Shown: positions 43,530 through 54,139 of the stretch, one piece after another
How positions within the stretch are numbered: the stretch's first letter is position 1
Layout of the letters: each line of letters begins with the position of its first letter
The notes under the pieces: model-generated
What the model saw: only the letters and a program-made list of their open reading frames with translations
The model's database searches: none
What the model was told of the DNA's origin: nothing
Source of the DNA: Moniliella sp. 'wahieum'
Lineage: Eukaryota > Basidiomycota > Moniliellomycetes > Moniliellales > Moniliellaceae
DNA: 64,000 nucleotides
Direction of reading: 5' to 3'
NCBI GenBank assembly: GCA_003971905.1
Contig: RSEE01000001.1
Span: 1,612,001-1,676,000 of the forward strand
Made by a program: the position numbers and the translations under genes

Positions 43530-46500
43530 ATGCGCCCCCGGTCGCCGCGCTCGCCCGCCTGCCCCTCCTCTTTCCTCATCTCCTCCTCTCCTCCTCCTCC
43601 CCCCTGGTCTCCGCCACGCCTCCACCGGCCCCCTGCTCCACTCGCCCATTCGCGTCTCGCCGCCGCCGTTGTCCGTCGGCACGCGCTCCACATCCCTCCT
43701 CTTCTTCCTCCTCTGCCTCCCATCCGTGGTGGATCCCGCCCCTGCCTTCCTCCGGCTCTGGCTCCGGCTCTGGCTCCGACTCGGGCTCCGACTCGGGCTC
43801 CGAATCCAACGCCTCTCAGGCGTCCACCGGGTCCGACTCGTCCAGCGACGAGCAGCACAAGTCTCACCACCAGTTTTCCCACTCCGCACCCTGGTGGTCG
43901 TCCGCTTCTTCTTCCTCCCACCACCACTCACGCTCAGCCTCCAGCCCCAGCTCCGGTTCCAGCTCCAGCTCATCGGCCCCGTCTCGCTCTTGGTCTCACA
44001 CCTCTAGCTCCGTCATCATCCCTCTTCCCATTCTGGATCTGGATCTGGATCTGGATCTGGATCTGGATCTGCCTTGCTTCCACCTCTCCTTCCGGATGGG
44101 GCAGCGGATCCGGCTCAGTCTCGGACTCGGGGAGCGATTCGGGAGCTTCCTCTGGCCAGCACCACTCCCGTTCCCTAACTTCCAGCTGGAGCGACTAACT
44201 CCAGCACGCACAGCAGTTCTGTTCCATGGAACGATCGCTCTTCTTCCTACTCCCATTCCGCTTCTCACAACCCGGGTTCCAACCATCCTTCCTCCAGCAC
44301 ACGCTCGCATTCCTCTGCGTCCGTCTCGGCTCGGGCTCGGACTCGGGCTCAGACTCAGACTCGAACGAGGGAAACGATTCCGACTCGGTACCGTGGTGGA
44401 TGCCCAGCTATCTTCTACCCTTCCCACCGTCCCATTCTTCCAACTCTTGGGACCTATCCAGGCTCAGAGGCACCCAGCTCCAACCCATCTTCTTCCTCCA
44501 CTTACCACTGGCTCACCATGCCCCCACTTCGCTTCGCTCCTCGTCTACCTCCTCACCTCCTCCACCCGATCCAAGTCCCATCTTGGCGATCTTCTTCGGC
44601 ATCCTCTTCGACATCCTCTTCGGCTCCGTGGTGGCTACCCTCACTGTCTTCCCCTCCTTGGGGAGGCATTTCCCCGTCCTCCTCTTCCCACACGAGTTCG
44701 GCGTCCAGCACCCGTCAGGCTCAGGCTCAGGGGATGGGAGGACAGTGGCAGTGGCAGCGGCAGTGGCAGTGGCAGTGACAGTGGCAGTGACAGTGGAAGC
44801 CAAAGCAGTACATTCCTGCCCGGCGTAGCTCTTCATCCTACCCATCCTCTCACTCTCGCTCTCACTCTCGCTCCCGCTCGTCCTCCACTTCGGAAACGGT
44901 AAGCTCGGGCTCTTCCTCTGGTAGCTCGGGGTCTGGGAGCGATCGGGGTCGGGGTCGGGATCCGACTCGCAGCCTTGGTGGATGCCACCTATATTCCATT
45001 CGCCCGTCCCGTTCCTCCTCCATTTCTTCGGTGTCCCCTCGCCTTCCTCAGGGTCAGGGTCAGGTCAAGATCAAGATCGAGACCGACAAGCTCGTTGCAC
45101 ATTCATCTTTCACTGGATCTGGAAGTGGCGGTAGCTCGTCCCGGGTTCGAGCTCGGGCGGCGGTGGATCCTCTTCTTCCTCGGGCCTGTCGAGTTGGTCA
45201 CCGTCCCACTCCAGCTCGTCTGTGGGATCGGGATCAGGATCCGGTTCGGGATCAGGCTCGGGATCCGGAAGCAGCTCCGCGTCGGACAGTAGTAGCTCAG
45301 GTACGGGATCCGGGTCCGGGTCCGGTGGAAGCTCAGATTCGAATTCACAACCATGGTGGATGCCGCCTCTCTCCTCGACCCTCTCTTCGTCACGTTCCTC
45401 GTCTCGGTCCGGATCCGAATCGGGATCAGGATCGGGATCGGGATCAGGATCGGGATCGGGACCGACAAGTTCGTTTGCTCGTTCATCGTCTGCCACGGTC
45501 GCTTCCAATTCGGTAGTTCCAGTTATGGTGCCAAGTCGAGCTCCAGCGGGAGGGTGTGCTTCGTCAGCTTCTTCCTCCGGTCGTTCCAGTTCGGACTCTA
45601 CCCCTGGTGGTTCCCCCCCGTTGGCTCTTCTTCCTCGTCGTCTCGGTCCAGCTTTCGTCAGGATCGAGTGGGTCGAGTGGGTCGAGTGGGTCTTCAGGCT
45701 CAAGTCTTCGGTGTCCAGCTCTCGCCCAACCGTCACTTCGGTGCCGCCATGGTCGTCGGTTCCTCTTCGGGGATGCGGTCCGGTCGGGATCGGTGAGTGG
45801 CTCGGTCTTCATCCGCCAACACTTCATCGGAACCATGGTGGTGCCGTTCTCGCGTTCAGTTCTCGAGTGCCTTCTTCTTCCGCTCTTTCTCAGGCTCTCT
45901 TTCATCTGGGCTCTCTTCGCCACCAAGTCCAGCTCAATTGGTTTCTAAAACAATTCCAGTTCGCTACATGGAGCTCCACGATCTCTCGTCGCCAACTAGC
46001 TCCAGCTGGTCCAGCAGCTCGCGCACTACCCCGTCTTGGTCATCCTCAAGCAATCCAATACGGGGATGGGGGGGCCACTCGTGCACAGCTATCAATCTTC
46101 TTCCACCACCTCCAGCGCTCCAGCAGCAGCAGCGCAGCAGCACCAAGACATACAGTTATGCACCCATTCTCTTCCTGATCCCCCGGCCATCTTCCTCCGC
46201 TAGTCGACGTCGGGCGGAGGCCACTATACCCAAAAGGCTAGGGTTCCGGGGGGTTCTAGTCCTGGATCGGGATCTGGAGGAGGAGGGTCTGGTGGGGGGA
46301 ATCACATGGGGGTCGGCGACGCCCAGTGCATCTCCTTCTTCATCCAGTTCTTCGGCCCACGAGCACGACCAATAACCTTCCCTGCCCGGCTCGGTGCAAC
46401 CCATGGGCGTAGCGACCCAGCAGCTGGCACAACTAGTGTTGCCATTCACTTTATTGACTCGCTTTCCTGGCCCAGCGTGGCTGGGCCCAATGCAGGTGAA

Positions 46501-48026
46501 TTGCCTGCGCAGTTGTTCCAGTTCATGCCGCAAGTGTTGTCTGTGGTACGTGCTGTTTGCTCTGCGCGATGCGCGATGCCTGTGTGACAAAGGGAAACGA
46601 AACTGACCTTGGAGTGCGCTATTACAGGGGTTGGGGATCCCCAAGGAAAAACGTGACGACCGAGTCGCTACAGCGTACAATGACGCACCAACTCGGCGTC
46701 AAAGCTGCCACCGCCAAAACTGGAACGCCTCTACACTGTATATTTGCTACATCTCCCTCGGGCCAAGTGGGGCGCTTCAAGCCGCACTTAAGAACCACAC
46801 CTCGGCCATATTTACCAAGCAAACCTCGCCAGTGAGCAAAGAGCTGGCCTCGTACCTGGACCCTAACCATAACATCCTCACGGCCGCTGGCACGTCGGCC
46901 TCGGCATCTCAACTGCACGCCAACTCGAGTGGCTCAGGGACCCATACGGTACGAAACGCGTTGATTGCGTGTGCACTGCACTGGGGGTCGTGCTGCTCGC
47001 CCTGGCTGGATCCGTATGGTGGTGTTGCCAAAAGAAGAGAAAGAACAAAACTCTGACACAACTTCACCATCCTGGTGCTACTGGTACCTCTTCTGGTCGC
47101 CTACAACGTACAGGAACCATTCGCTCATTTTCCACACGCGATGCGGACGCTAGTACCACCCCGGTCCCGCACCGCCCAGCCACCGTTCGCTCGTACGGCC
47201 TCCGCGAACGGTGGGAACTCGACCCGGCTGAACAGGATGATCTGTTGGTCTGTCTACGCCAGCGCCTGCACCTGCACTTGCTCCTCCATCTGCTTCTGCA
47301 TCTGCACCCACGCCTGCCTCTGGGCTTACCTCTGGGCTTGCGTCTGGACTTACATCGTCTCACGCCCGCTCGCCACCGCAACCACCTACCAGACACTGGA
47401 GCAGGACTGACGCGTCTCAGGGTACACTCCCCGCACCCATGCTGGGCGGGGCGCAGATCATGTCGGAAACCGGGGCGGACGCGTCACCTGAACTAACGGA
47501 ACGATGGGACGGTGATCCGTTCTTGGCTACCGCGCCTCCGCACCACGAGTACGAGTACGAGTACGAGTACACCCAAGCGGACCACGGAGTGAGCGCAGCC
47601 GGATCCCATGGTATGGTAGGTCTGGATCACTATCTCCATCCCGATACCGGTGTCGATCTGGATCCTGATGTGGATGTCGATGTGGATGCCGATACCGATC
47701 CCTTCTCGGACGTGCACCGGTCGCGCGCACCTTTACCTTTACCCTCCACGTCGCACGGTGGACATGACAGGACGGACCGGACCGAGCGCCTACTCTGTCC
47801 CCCGCGACACGTGTCAGGCCAATCGGAATGGACGCAGTCTAGTGCGGTAAGTGTGCGTGCGTCGAATGTGTCGGGCGTACCGGCCGACGCGACGGGTGCG
47901 TGTCTTACCCCGTCCCAGCGTATCCGGGAGGAATACGGTCGGTCCGAACTTTTCCCTTCCCCTCCGACGTTCCGCACTGAGGAGGAGGGTGATGAGCATG
48001 CTTCGGTTATGGGGTTGGCTCAGTAG
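43530..48026 (+). CDS. large Ser-rich single-pass membrane protein with repeated PWW motif, frameshifted
   Basis: Read across frames, the plus strand codes a protein of roughly 1,450 residues. The start MRPRSPRSPACPSSFLISSS (43530) is weakly hydrophobic. From 43700 to 46200 it is Ser/Gly/Asp-rich with SGSGSGSDSGSDSG-type runs, punctuated by a Pro-Trp-Trp motif at 43724, 43889, 44391, 44626, 44973, 45351, 45602 and 45833, often as PWWMPP or PWWIPP. A more ordered juxtamembrane domain follows (LPAQLFQFMPQVLSV, an intron at about 46544-46627 with GTACGT, then GLGIPKE and later FTKQTSPVSKELASYLD). One membrane helix (GVVLLALAGSVWWCC, 46980) is followed by QKKRKNK. The cytosolic tail is acidic with EYEYEYEY and Asp/Val runs, ending at 48026. 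The layout resembles fungal surface sensors such as signalling mucins; no homology is claimed. Confidence 0.55.
44033..44075. repeat. (GGATCT)n array inside the Ser-rich gene
   Basis: Seven GGATCT copies, the same hexamer as in the ARH1 intron. Here it lies within coding sequence and reads SGSGSGS or DLDLDL depending on frame. Confidence 0.85.
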
Positions 48027-48055
48027 ACTTCCCCCCGCCTACACTTCTCTCCTCT

Positions 48056-48092
<37 letters not shown>
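48056..48092. repeat. (CT)n microsatellite
   Basis: About 16 uninterrupted CT dinucleotides just downstream of the Ser-rich membrane protein gene, in a pyrimidine-rich spacer that continues to 48240. Confidence 0.95.
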
Positions 48093-48093
<1 letters not shown>

Positions 48094-48455
48094 TCGCGCT
48101 CTCTCGCCCCATAGTATATGCACCCTGCAGGCCAGGGCCTCTACCCCCCCCCCCCTACTCTCCCCCCTTCCCGTTCCCTTCCCCTTCCCCTTTGGCTTTG
48201 GCTTTGCCTTGCCCTTTGCTTCTTCCCCTTGCCACTTTTTGTTACTTTGTGCGTCCTGGGACGGTGCAGGTACCTTATTTCTTCCTCCCACATCGTCCCT
48301 GGCGGTACGTTTGATATCCACTTTGAATTGCCATGCTTTCCATGCGGTGCGTGCGGTGCGTGCGTGACTTTCGCGTGCTTTGACTTTTTTTGGCGCTGCT
48401 CTGCCAGTGCTCTGGCCTCGCCTGACGCGTGACGACCCCCTCGCCCCATCATCGC

Positions 48456-48615
48456 TGTTGACATCCGTCCTAGGACCGCGCGGACCCTGAGTCACGTGAG
48501 TCAGCTTTCATTCCTTCCGAGCTCGCACCAGTCTTCTGGACGAGTCAGTCGCAGAAGCTTCTTAGTCCAATACGACGTTCAGTGCTCACATTCTGTGGTA
48601 GTAGCGAGGCCGACA
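48456..48615 (+). repeat. 5' LTR (160 bp)
   Basis: Starts TGTTGACATC, ends GAGGCCGACA. It carries two TGAGTCA bZIP sites (48488-48494 and 48497-48503) overlapping a CACGTG (48493-48498), a likely enhancer. Identical to the 3' copy. Confidence 0.97.
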
Positions 48616-48668
48616 GAGTTACATCCTTATCTGCTCATCCCTGAGCTGGCCAAAACTACACCCCAACC

Positions 48669-49871
48669 ATGGGCGCCAACGCTAACACCGATCTCTCGGT
48701 CAGCGACACCACAATGGTGAACAAGCGCGATTACTGGACACCAACCGGTCGCGATCCGCCACCGATTGGCACCGACAACGAGGAACTCATGATGCTTTGC
48801 GCCGAAGCGCACCTGTGGTTCAAGAAGACGAACGACATCGATGTCGTTAAAGAGAAGATCAACAGAGCTATACACGACAGAGCCGAGTGGCTTGGATGGA
48901 AGGACGAACCTACGTCTATCACGACAAACTGGGTTCGACGGGCTACGAATTTTGTGGTGCAAAACATCCACCAAATGGAAACTCAACCCAACGCAACTTT
49001 GGGGCACCTACAGGCGCAGCCTCGCGACCCGAGTACGACCTTTACAGATCACTACGCGAGTCTCCCACCAAGAATATCAAGTGGCCTGATCTGAACAAAG
49101 ACCCGTCCGCCTACAGCGCTTGGGAAGACGAATTTCTCTTCGCGATAACAGATGCCCACCCCCCACGCAAGCGACGTCGTCCAGAATGGTCGCAGCTCCC
49201 GCTACTTCACCGAGGACCTCGACAGACGCTTGCACAACCTTCTTAGGGAAGCCATGCCGTCAACCCTCTTCCGGACTCCGCACCACCACGAAATATCATG
49301 CACCCCAGGACACGCTGAACATGCTGCGTCAGCGGTATGGATAACGCCTACCGCAAACAGAGGGCCTCTACTCATTCGCTACTTTTCGGCCGACCAAGGA
49401 AACCGATCGGGTCGAGACTACCTCGACTACATGGAAGAGATCAGTGCAAGCCTGACGCGAGCGGGCATCCCACTTACGGAAGAGCAGGAACGCACTGGGA
49501 TCCTACTCGGCTTACGCGACATGAGCATTCGCCAGCGTGAAGAGCGCTCGAGTCTAGACAAGTTACGGCAGGCCGTGATGGACATACCAGCCGCCACGTA
49601 TCCCGGTGGAGAAAGGAAAGAAACGGAGGCAAGCCGGTCAACGGAGGAACGCCTTGGACTCGACCCGACAGCGGGGGACACCACCAGCGGGGGAAAAAAC
49701 TCCAGCGGGGGCAAAGCCGGCGACGACACCTCGCGGACACAAAGACCAAGGGGCAAGACCGCACCAACCAACCCTGGCGCAGCGCGACGTCTAATAAACC
49801 TGTTGTCCCTCCGCGCAACCCAGCCGAGCCAACGCTCACGTCGCTCAGAGAGCGAGCTCTCCCGAGTCTGA
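48669..49871 (+). CDS. copia gag region, frameshifted
   Basis: Begins MGANANTDLSVSDTTMVNKR at 48669, about 50 bp after the 5' LTR. The first frame closes at about 49094; the capsid-like region continues in another frame (YFTEDLDRRLHNLLREAM, later DYLDYMEEISASLTRAGI and LTEEQERTGILLGLRD), typical of the copia UBN2/gag helix bundle. The tail is Gly/Lys/Arg-rich and could bind nucleic acid, but no clear CCHC zinc knuckle is visible. Open to 49871. Confidence 0.75.
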
Positions 49872-51687
49872 AGTGATTGACGTTGATGCGGGCACAGCTG
49901 ACTACTAGGAACTCGGGGGGCGAAATGCGAATCAATCCGGGCATTATATGACAGTGGGGCATTCCCATCCATTTGGAAAGACAAATCCGTCTTCACACAT
50001 CCATGACCCCTTGCGACGACGAGATAGAGGTTGCTAACGGGACACATGTAAAGGCGGAAGGACGAGGCACGGCCACAATCCGTATCCGATGCTTAGGAGG
50101 ACACCAAATGGAGATAAAACTCCCCAACAGCCTATACATGCCCCGTTTCAGCCGAAATCTCGTCAGTGTAGCACACCACCTGTCGAACACCGGAATCGCA
50201 TCATACTTCGCCCCACCCAGAAGGGTATCTGGCTTGGTAACCCAGGATCCACCCTACGAAAAGTAACCGGCAGTGACTATCAATTCACGATCTTACACAA
50301 CCCGCGAACGCCACCCACACCCCTGCGGGCCATGGCGACCAAACCGATCAACCGGCCGACCCACCCTCAACCCCAAACTCCCTCGCAGCATCCCTGGCCC
50401 TGGACCACGTCTCTAAAGCCCACAACGCTGGAACCACGCAGCCATCGACCTCCTCCCCTGGCTTACACGATCGGAAACCGCAGGCCTCCGCGTCACAGCC
50501 AAGCATATCTCCCTCTGTCTTCAGAGTGGATTGCCCAACATGCGCGGTGGCACTAGCGACAGCATCGCCCCATCCGAGCCGGGACCGCCTCCGATCCAAA
50601 AGACCTTTCGAGGTCCTCCACTCGACGTAGTAGACCTCCCCCGGGTAACCGGCATGGGCACGATACGCCCTCGTCGCCGTTGATGACTTCACGCGGTACG
50701 TCTTCACCACAGCGATCCCGACAAAGGGCGCTGCAACGAAGGAACTGCGGAACCTCATATGCGGGAGCAACGCTACGGCCCGGACAGACTGCTGCGACTT
50801 TGCGCACGGACACGCCCCCGAATTGACAGCGCACTGCAACCTTTTCTGGACGAGCAAGGCATCACGTCAGACGGACATCCCGGGGCAGAGTGCTAGCAAC
50901 GGTGTGGCTGAGCGTGCCATCCGACCATAACGACTCGTGCAAGGCAGTTGCTCTTGGGTACAGGTCTTCCGACGTCGGACTGGTGGGAACACAGCCTCCA
51001 CGCTGCGTGCTTCACCCAAAACCAAATGCCACTCAAAACCCCGGGGAAGACAACAAATCGCGATTTGAGCGATACAAAGGCCACGCATACTCGTTACCGA
51101 TGCAACCCTTTGGCCGCGTTGCATACCTCCATCTGCCCGAGTCACGCCGCGAGCACAAGCTCAGCGCGCGGGCAGAGGAAGGTATGCTGGTAGGATACCA
51201 CCATCAGCGCGGATCAAAGGGATGGCTCTTCGCCACATACCAACCATCCCTGGGTACCTTCACCTACCGCTGGTCGAAACCGTACAAATGGGGCAACGCC
51301 ATCTACCCCCATCTCCACCCCGACCACTTCCCACCCGACATCTCCAAATCACCTCAAATTAAAATCGACAGTGAAAAAGACGCTAACCCTACTCCGCCAG
51401 CCGCGGCAGCACCCATGCCCCGAACCGCCGCCACACCCCAGACACCCGCTCCCACCACCCCCCCCCTCCGCGCCGCTACCCCCTCCGCCAGCGCACCACC
51501 CGCACCTCCCTCGACCTGCACACACTCCCAATCGCTGACGACCCCACCGACACGACCTACCATGCTCGTGCTGCAGCCGCCACGCCCCACTGCGCCGCAC
51601 CAGAGATCGGCATCGCCCGCCCCCTACCTGACACATCCGCCCCCCCGTTTGCCGACACAGTTCAACCTCCCGAATACGCCGCCATGA
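49872..51687 (+). CDS. copia protease-integrase region, frameshifted
   Basis: After gag a protease-like stretch reads CDDEIEVANGTHVKAEGRG and LPNSLYMPRFSRNLVSVAH, as in copia proteases. The integrase core is spread over several frames (about 50560-50900; VDDFTRYVFTTAIPTKG can be pieced together). It becomes open again from 50890 with FERYKGHAYSLPMQPFGRVA and EEGMLVGYHH of the integrase C-terminal region, then a Pro/Thr/Ala-rich linker to 51687. The DDE residues cannot all be confirmed because of frame breaks. Confidence 0.7.
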
Positions 51688-53342
51688 CTGCTCTCAGCGC
51701 ACCCATCCACCCGGACACGGTTCAGCTCACCAAGGATGGCGTACCCCTCGCTCCCAAGACGCTCAAGGGTCTCGAGACTCACCCCTCCTTTGCCATGGTC
51801 AAGCAGGCTATGGCCGACGAGGTGGCCACACTCGCGCGATACGGCACCTACGAGGCTACGTACCCACCACCGGGTGCACAAATCCTCATAGGACTATGGC
51901 GCATCACCACAAAGACGGACGCCGAGGGCCGGTTCCTGCGCCACCGCGCGCGCTTTGTCGCGGGCGGACACCAACAATCGGCCGAGACTTGGGGCCAGAC
52001 GTTCGCACCATCGGTGCGCACACCTGCCATCCTGACCCTCGTCGTGCTGGCCGAGAAGTATAAGTTTGGCCTCTTCTCGGCGGACGTCAATGCAGCGTAC
52101 CTGAACGCCCCCCTCGAAGAAGCAGTCTACATCCGCCCACCCCCCTACTTCCCCGAAGCGGGTGGTCGCGTGTGGCGTCTCAAGAAGAGTCTATACGGGC
52201 TACATCAGAGCGGAGCAAACTGGGCACGATACATCCGGAACCTGCTGCGTGACAAGCTCGGCTTCACGCAAAGCTTGACCGAGCCCTGCTTGTTCGTGCG
52301 CGCTGCACCACCGGGTGAGCAGATCCTCCTGGCGGTCCACACCGACGATCTGCTCCTCGCATGCAAGTCACACCAAAAGTACGAGGAGTTTATGGCCGAG
52401 ATAAACACACACATTGATGTTCGTGGTAACGGTCCCCTTCACTACCACCTGGGATGCCAATACGATCGGATCGGTGGGGAGCTGTACCTGAGCCAACCAA
52501 AGTTCATCGAGGAAGTGGTGGCAAAGCACCACATCAAAGCCCCGTGGATCCGGACTCTCCCACATCCCGTACGGATGATACCGCCCCGTGCCGACCCTGA
52601 ACCCCCATCCCTCCCAGCCTTGCGCAAGGCATATCAGGGGAAGATCGGATCGGGACTGTGGGCTGCACGAATGGGCCGGCCTGACTCCCTCTTCGCTATC
52701 ACGGCCCTCAGCAGAGCCGCTGCCGACCCATCGCAGCAGCATCATCAAGCAGTCGATGACTTCCTTCGCTACCTGTACCATACTCGAGGAAAGGGCCTGA
52801 GGTTGACCCCAACATCAGATGCACCGGCCATTGCGCTGTATACAGATTCCGACTTGGCGGGAGATCCCATCCAGGCACGCTCCACATCTGGATGCCTACT
52901 GATGGTGTACGGTGTGCCGGTGTCGTGGCGATCCATTCTTCAGCCGAAGAGCGTTACCAGTACCGCCGCCGCCGAATATACGGCAGGATATGATGGACTG
53001 GTTGACGCCAACTATGTCAAGAACATCATGATCGAGCTTGGGGCCATCGGCGAGGGTACACCCATTCATTGGTATTGCGACAATAAGTCTGTCGTCGATC
53101 TCGCCCACAAATTTGGCAGCACCGGCAAGCTCCGAGAGCTGAAGATCCGGTACCACAATGTACGGCAACACGTGGACTCGGGCGAGGCCATACTTGTACA
53201 CATCCCCGGCGAAAGGAACCCAGCGGACGTCCTCACCAAGCCTCTCGGCCGTCCCGCCCTGACAAGCCATCTTGCTCAACTCCGCGTCGAGGAGATGGAT
53301 CCAGTCCACATGACTGGGCCCTCCGGTCAGCGGGGGTGTTGA
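51684..53342 (+). CDS. copia reverse transcriptase-RNase H
   Basis: One open frame of 552 residues. RT signatures in order: DEVATLARYGTYEAT, RHRARFVAGGHQQ, FSADVNAAYLNAPLEEAVYI and VWRLKKSLYGLHQSGANW, then the catalytic box, here LLAVHTDDLLLA, with both Asp kept but Tyr-Val replaced by His-Thr. RNase H follows: ALYTDSDLAGD, AAAEYTAGYDGLVDA, WYCDNKSVVDLAHK, and HIPGERNPADVLTKPLG at the end. Overlaps the upstream frame by 4 bases (TCAC..ATGA-type junction) and ends inside the 3' LTR. Functional-looking, apart from the unusual catalytic box. Confidence 0.95.
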   Translation: MTALSAPIHPDTVQLTKDGVPLAPKTLKGLETHPSFAMVKQAMADEVATLARYGTYEATYPPPGAQILIGLWRITTKTDAEGRFLRHRARFVAGGHQQSAETWGQTFAPSVRTPAILTLVVLAEKYKFGLFSADVNAAYLNAPLEEAVYIRPPPYFPEAGGRVWRLKKSLYGLHQSGANWARYIRNLLRDKLGFTQSLTEPCLFVRAAPPGEQILLAVHTDDLLLACKSHQKYEEFMAEINTHIDVRGNGPLHYHLGCQYDRIGGELYLSQPKFIEEVVAKHHIKAPWIRTLPHPVRMIPPRADPEPPSLPALRKAYQGKIGSGLWAARMGRPDSLFAITALSRAAADPSQQHHQAVDDFLRYLYHTRGKGLRLTPTSDAPAIALYTDSDLAGDPIQARSTSGCLLMVYGVPVSWRSILQPKSVTSTAAAEYTAGYDGLVDANYVKNIMIELGAIGEGTPIHWYCDNKSVVDLAHKFGSTGKLRELKIRYHNVRQHVDSGEAILVHIPGERNPADVLTKPLGRPALTSHLAQLRVEEMDPVHMTGPSGQRGC

Positions 53343-53496
53343 CATCCGTCCTAGGACCGCGCGGACCCTGAGTCACGTGAGTCAGCTTTCATTCCTTCCG
53401 AGCTCGCACCAGTCTTCTGGACGAGTCAGTCGCAGAAGCTTCTTAGTCCAATACGACGTTCAGTGCTCACATTCTGTGGTAGTAGCGAGGCCGACA
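53337..53496 (+). repeat. 3' LTR (160 bp)
   Basis: Identical to 48456-48615. The stop codon of the RT-RNase H frame (TGA, 53340-53342) lies inside its first six bases, so the pol frame ends in the LTR. Confidence 0.97.
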
Positions 53497-53501
53497 ATCG
53501 C

Positions 53502-54139
53502 ATCATCTTTGCAATCCAATTCTCACGCTCTTTGATTTGGATGCCACTGCACGTTGCGAAGGGGAGATGTAACGCGTAACGCGTAATGTACCTACTTCTG
53601 ACGCACAATAATGTAACAAGTCCACGTGTCCCAGATTCAATGGAGAGCAAGGTCAGGAGAAGCGCCTGGGTCCAGTCGGGCAGAACGGAGTCGAGTCGGA
53701 ACTGCCGCCTGGTGCCCTCTCGATCAGACAGAAACCTAGAAAACCTATACCAGGTGTGCCCGCCTATATAGACAGTGTGGCCGAGCGGGACACTTGACCG
53801 TCATCGCGTCATCCGACCAGTCAATCTATTCGCGTCAGAAGAGACGATGTCCAGATCGGTTTACGGTCGCCCTGGCGCTTGGTGAGGCCTCCCTGAGGCC
53901 TGAGGCGAACCTTAGTTTTTGACACGCTCTCTTCCCCGGCCTGGTAGCTGAGCCGAGACGGCCACCGGGCGCGGTGGCCGTCTGTCCCATCCGTCGGCTC
54001 GCCAGCGCACACGTCCAGTCCCCAGATACATTGGGGGACGGCGATATATGAACCCAAGAAAGGCGACCGGTGTTCCTATACGAACGGAGCGGTGGTGTGC
54101 GGTTGACATGCGTGTTTCATTGATGACCGAGGACATGAA
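53502..54139. other. intergenic right of the retrotransposon
   Basis: No gene recognised. AGGCCT palindromes occur at 53885-53905. A D-arm-like GTGTGGCCGAGCGGGAC at 53777-53793 has no other tRNA arm around it. Confidence 0.45.

Larger units (their letters stand above)
48451..53501 (+). mobile_element. Ty1/copia LTR retrotransposon with target-site duplication
   Basis: Complete element 48456-53496 flanked by the 5-bp target duplication ATCGC (48451-48455 and 53497-53501). Two 160-bp LTRs are identical base for base and begin TGTTGA and end CGACA. Internal order is gag, protease, integrase, reverse transcriptase, RNase H: the Pseudoviridae/copia order. A purine run (GCGGGGG) directly precedes the 3' LTR as polypurine tract. 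The gag and integrase parts change frame several times; the RT-RNase H part is one open frame of 552 residues. Identical LTRs mean recent insertion, so the frame breaks are better explained by sequence error than by age. Described only; no restored protein is given. Confidence 0.95.

Noticed and set aside
43042-43973. Long minus-strand open frames opposite the Ser-rich gene
   Set aside because: Arg/Gly/Glu-rich antisense of Ser/Pro codons; no ordered segments, whereas the plus strand has a membrane helix and conserved-looking domain.
53770-53800. tRNA-Leu/Ser-like D-arm (GTGTGGCCGAGCGGGAC)
   Set aside because: No anticodon arm, variable arm or T-arm follows.
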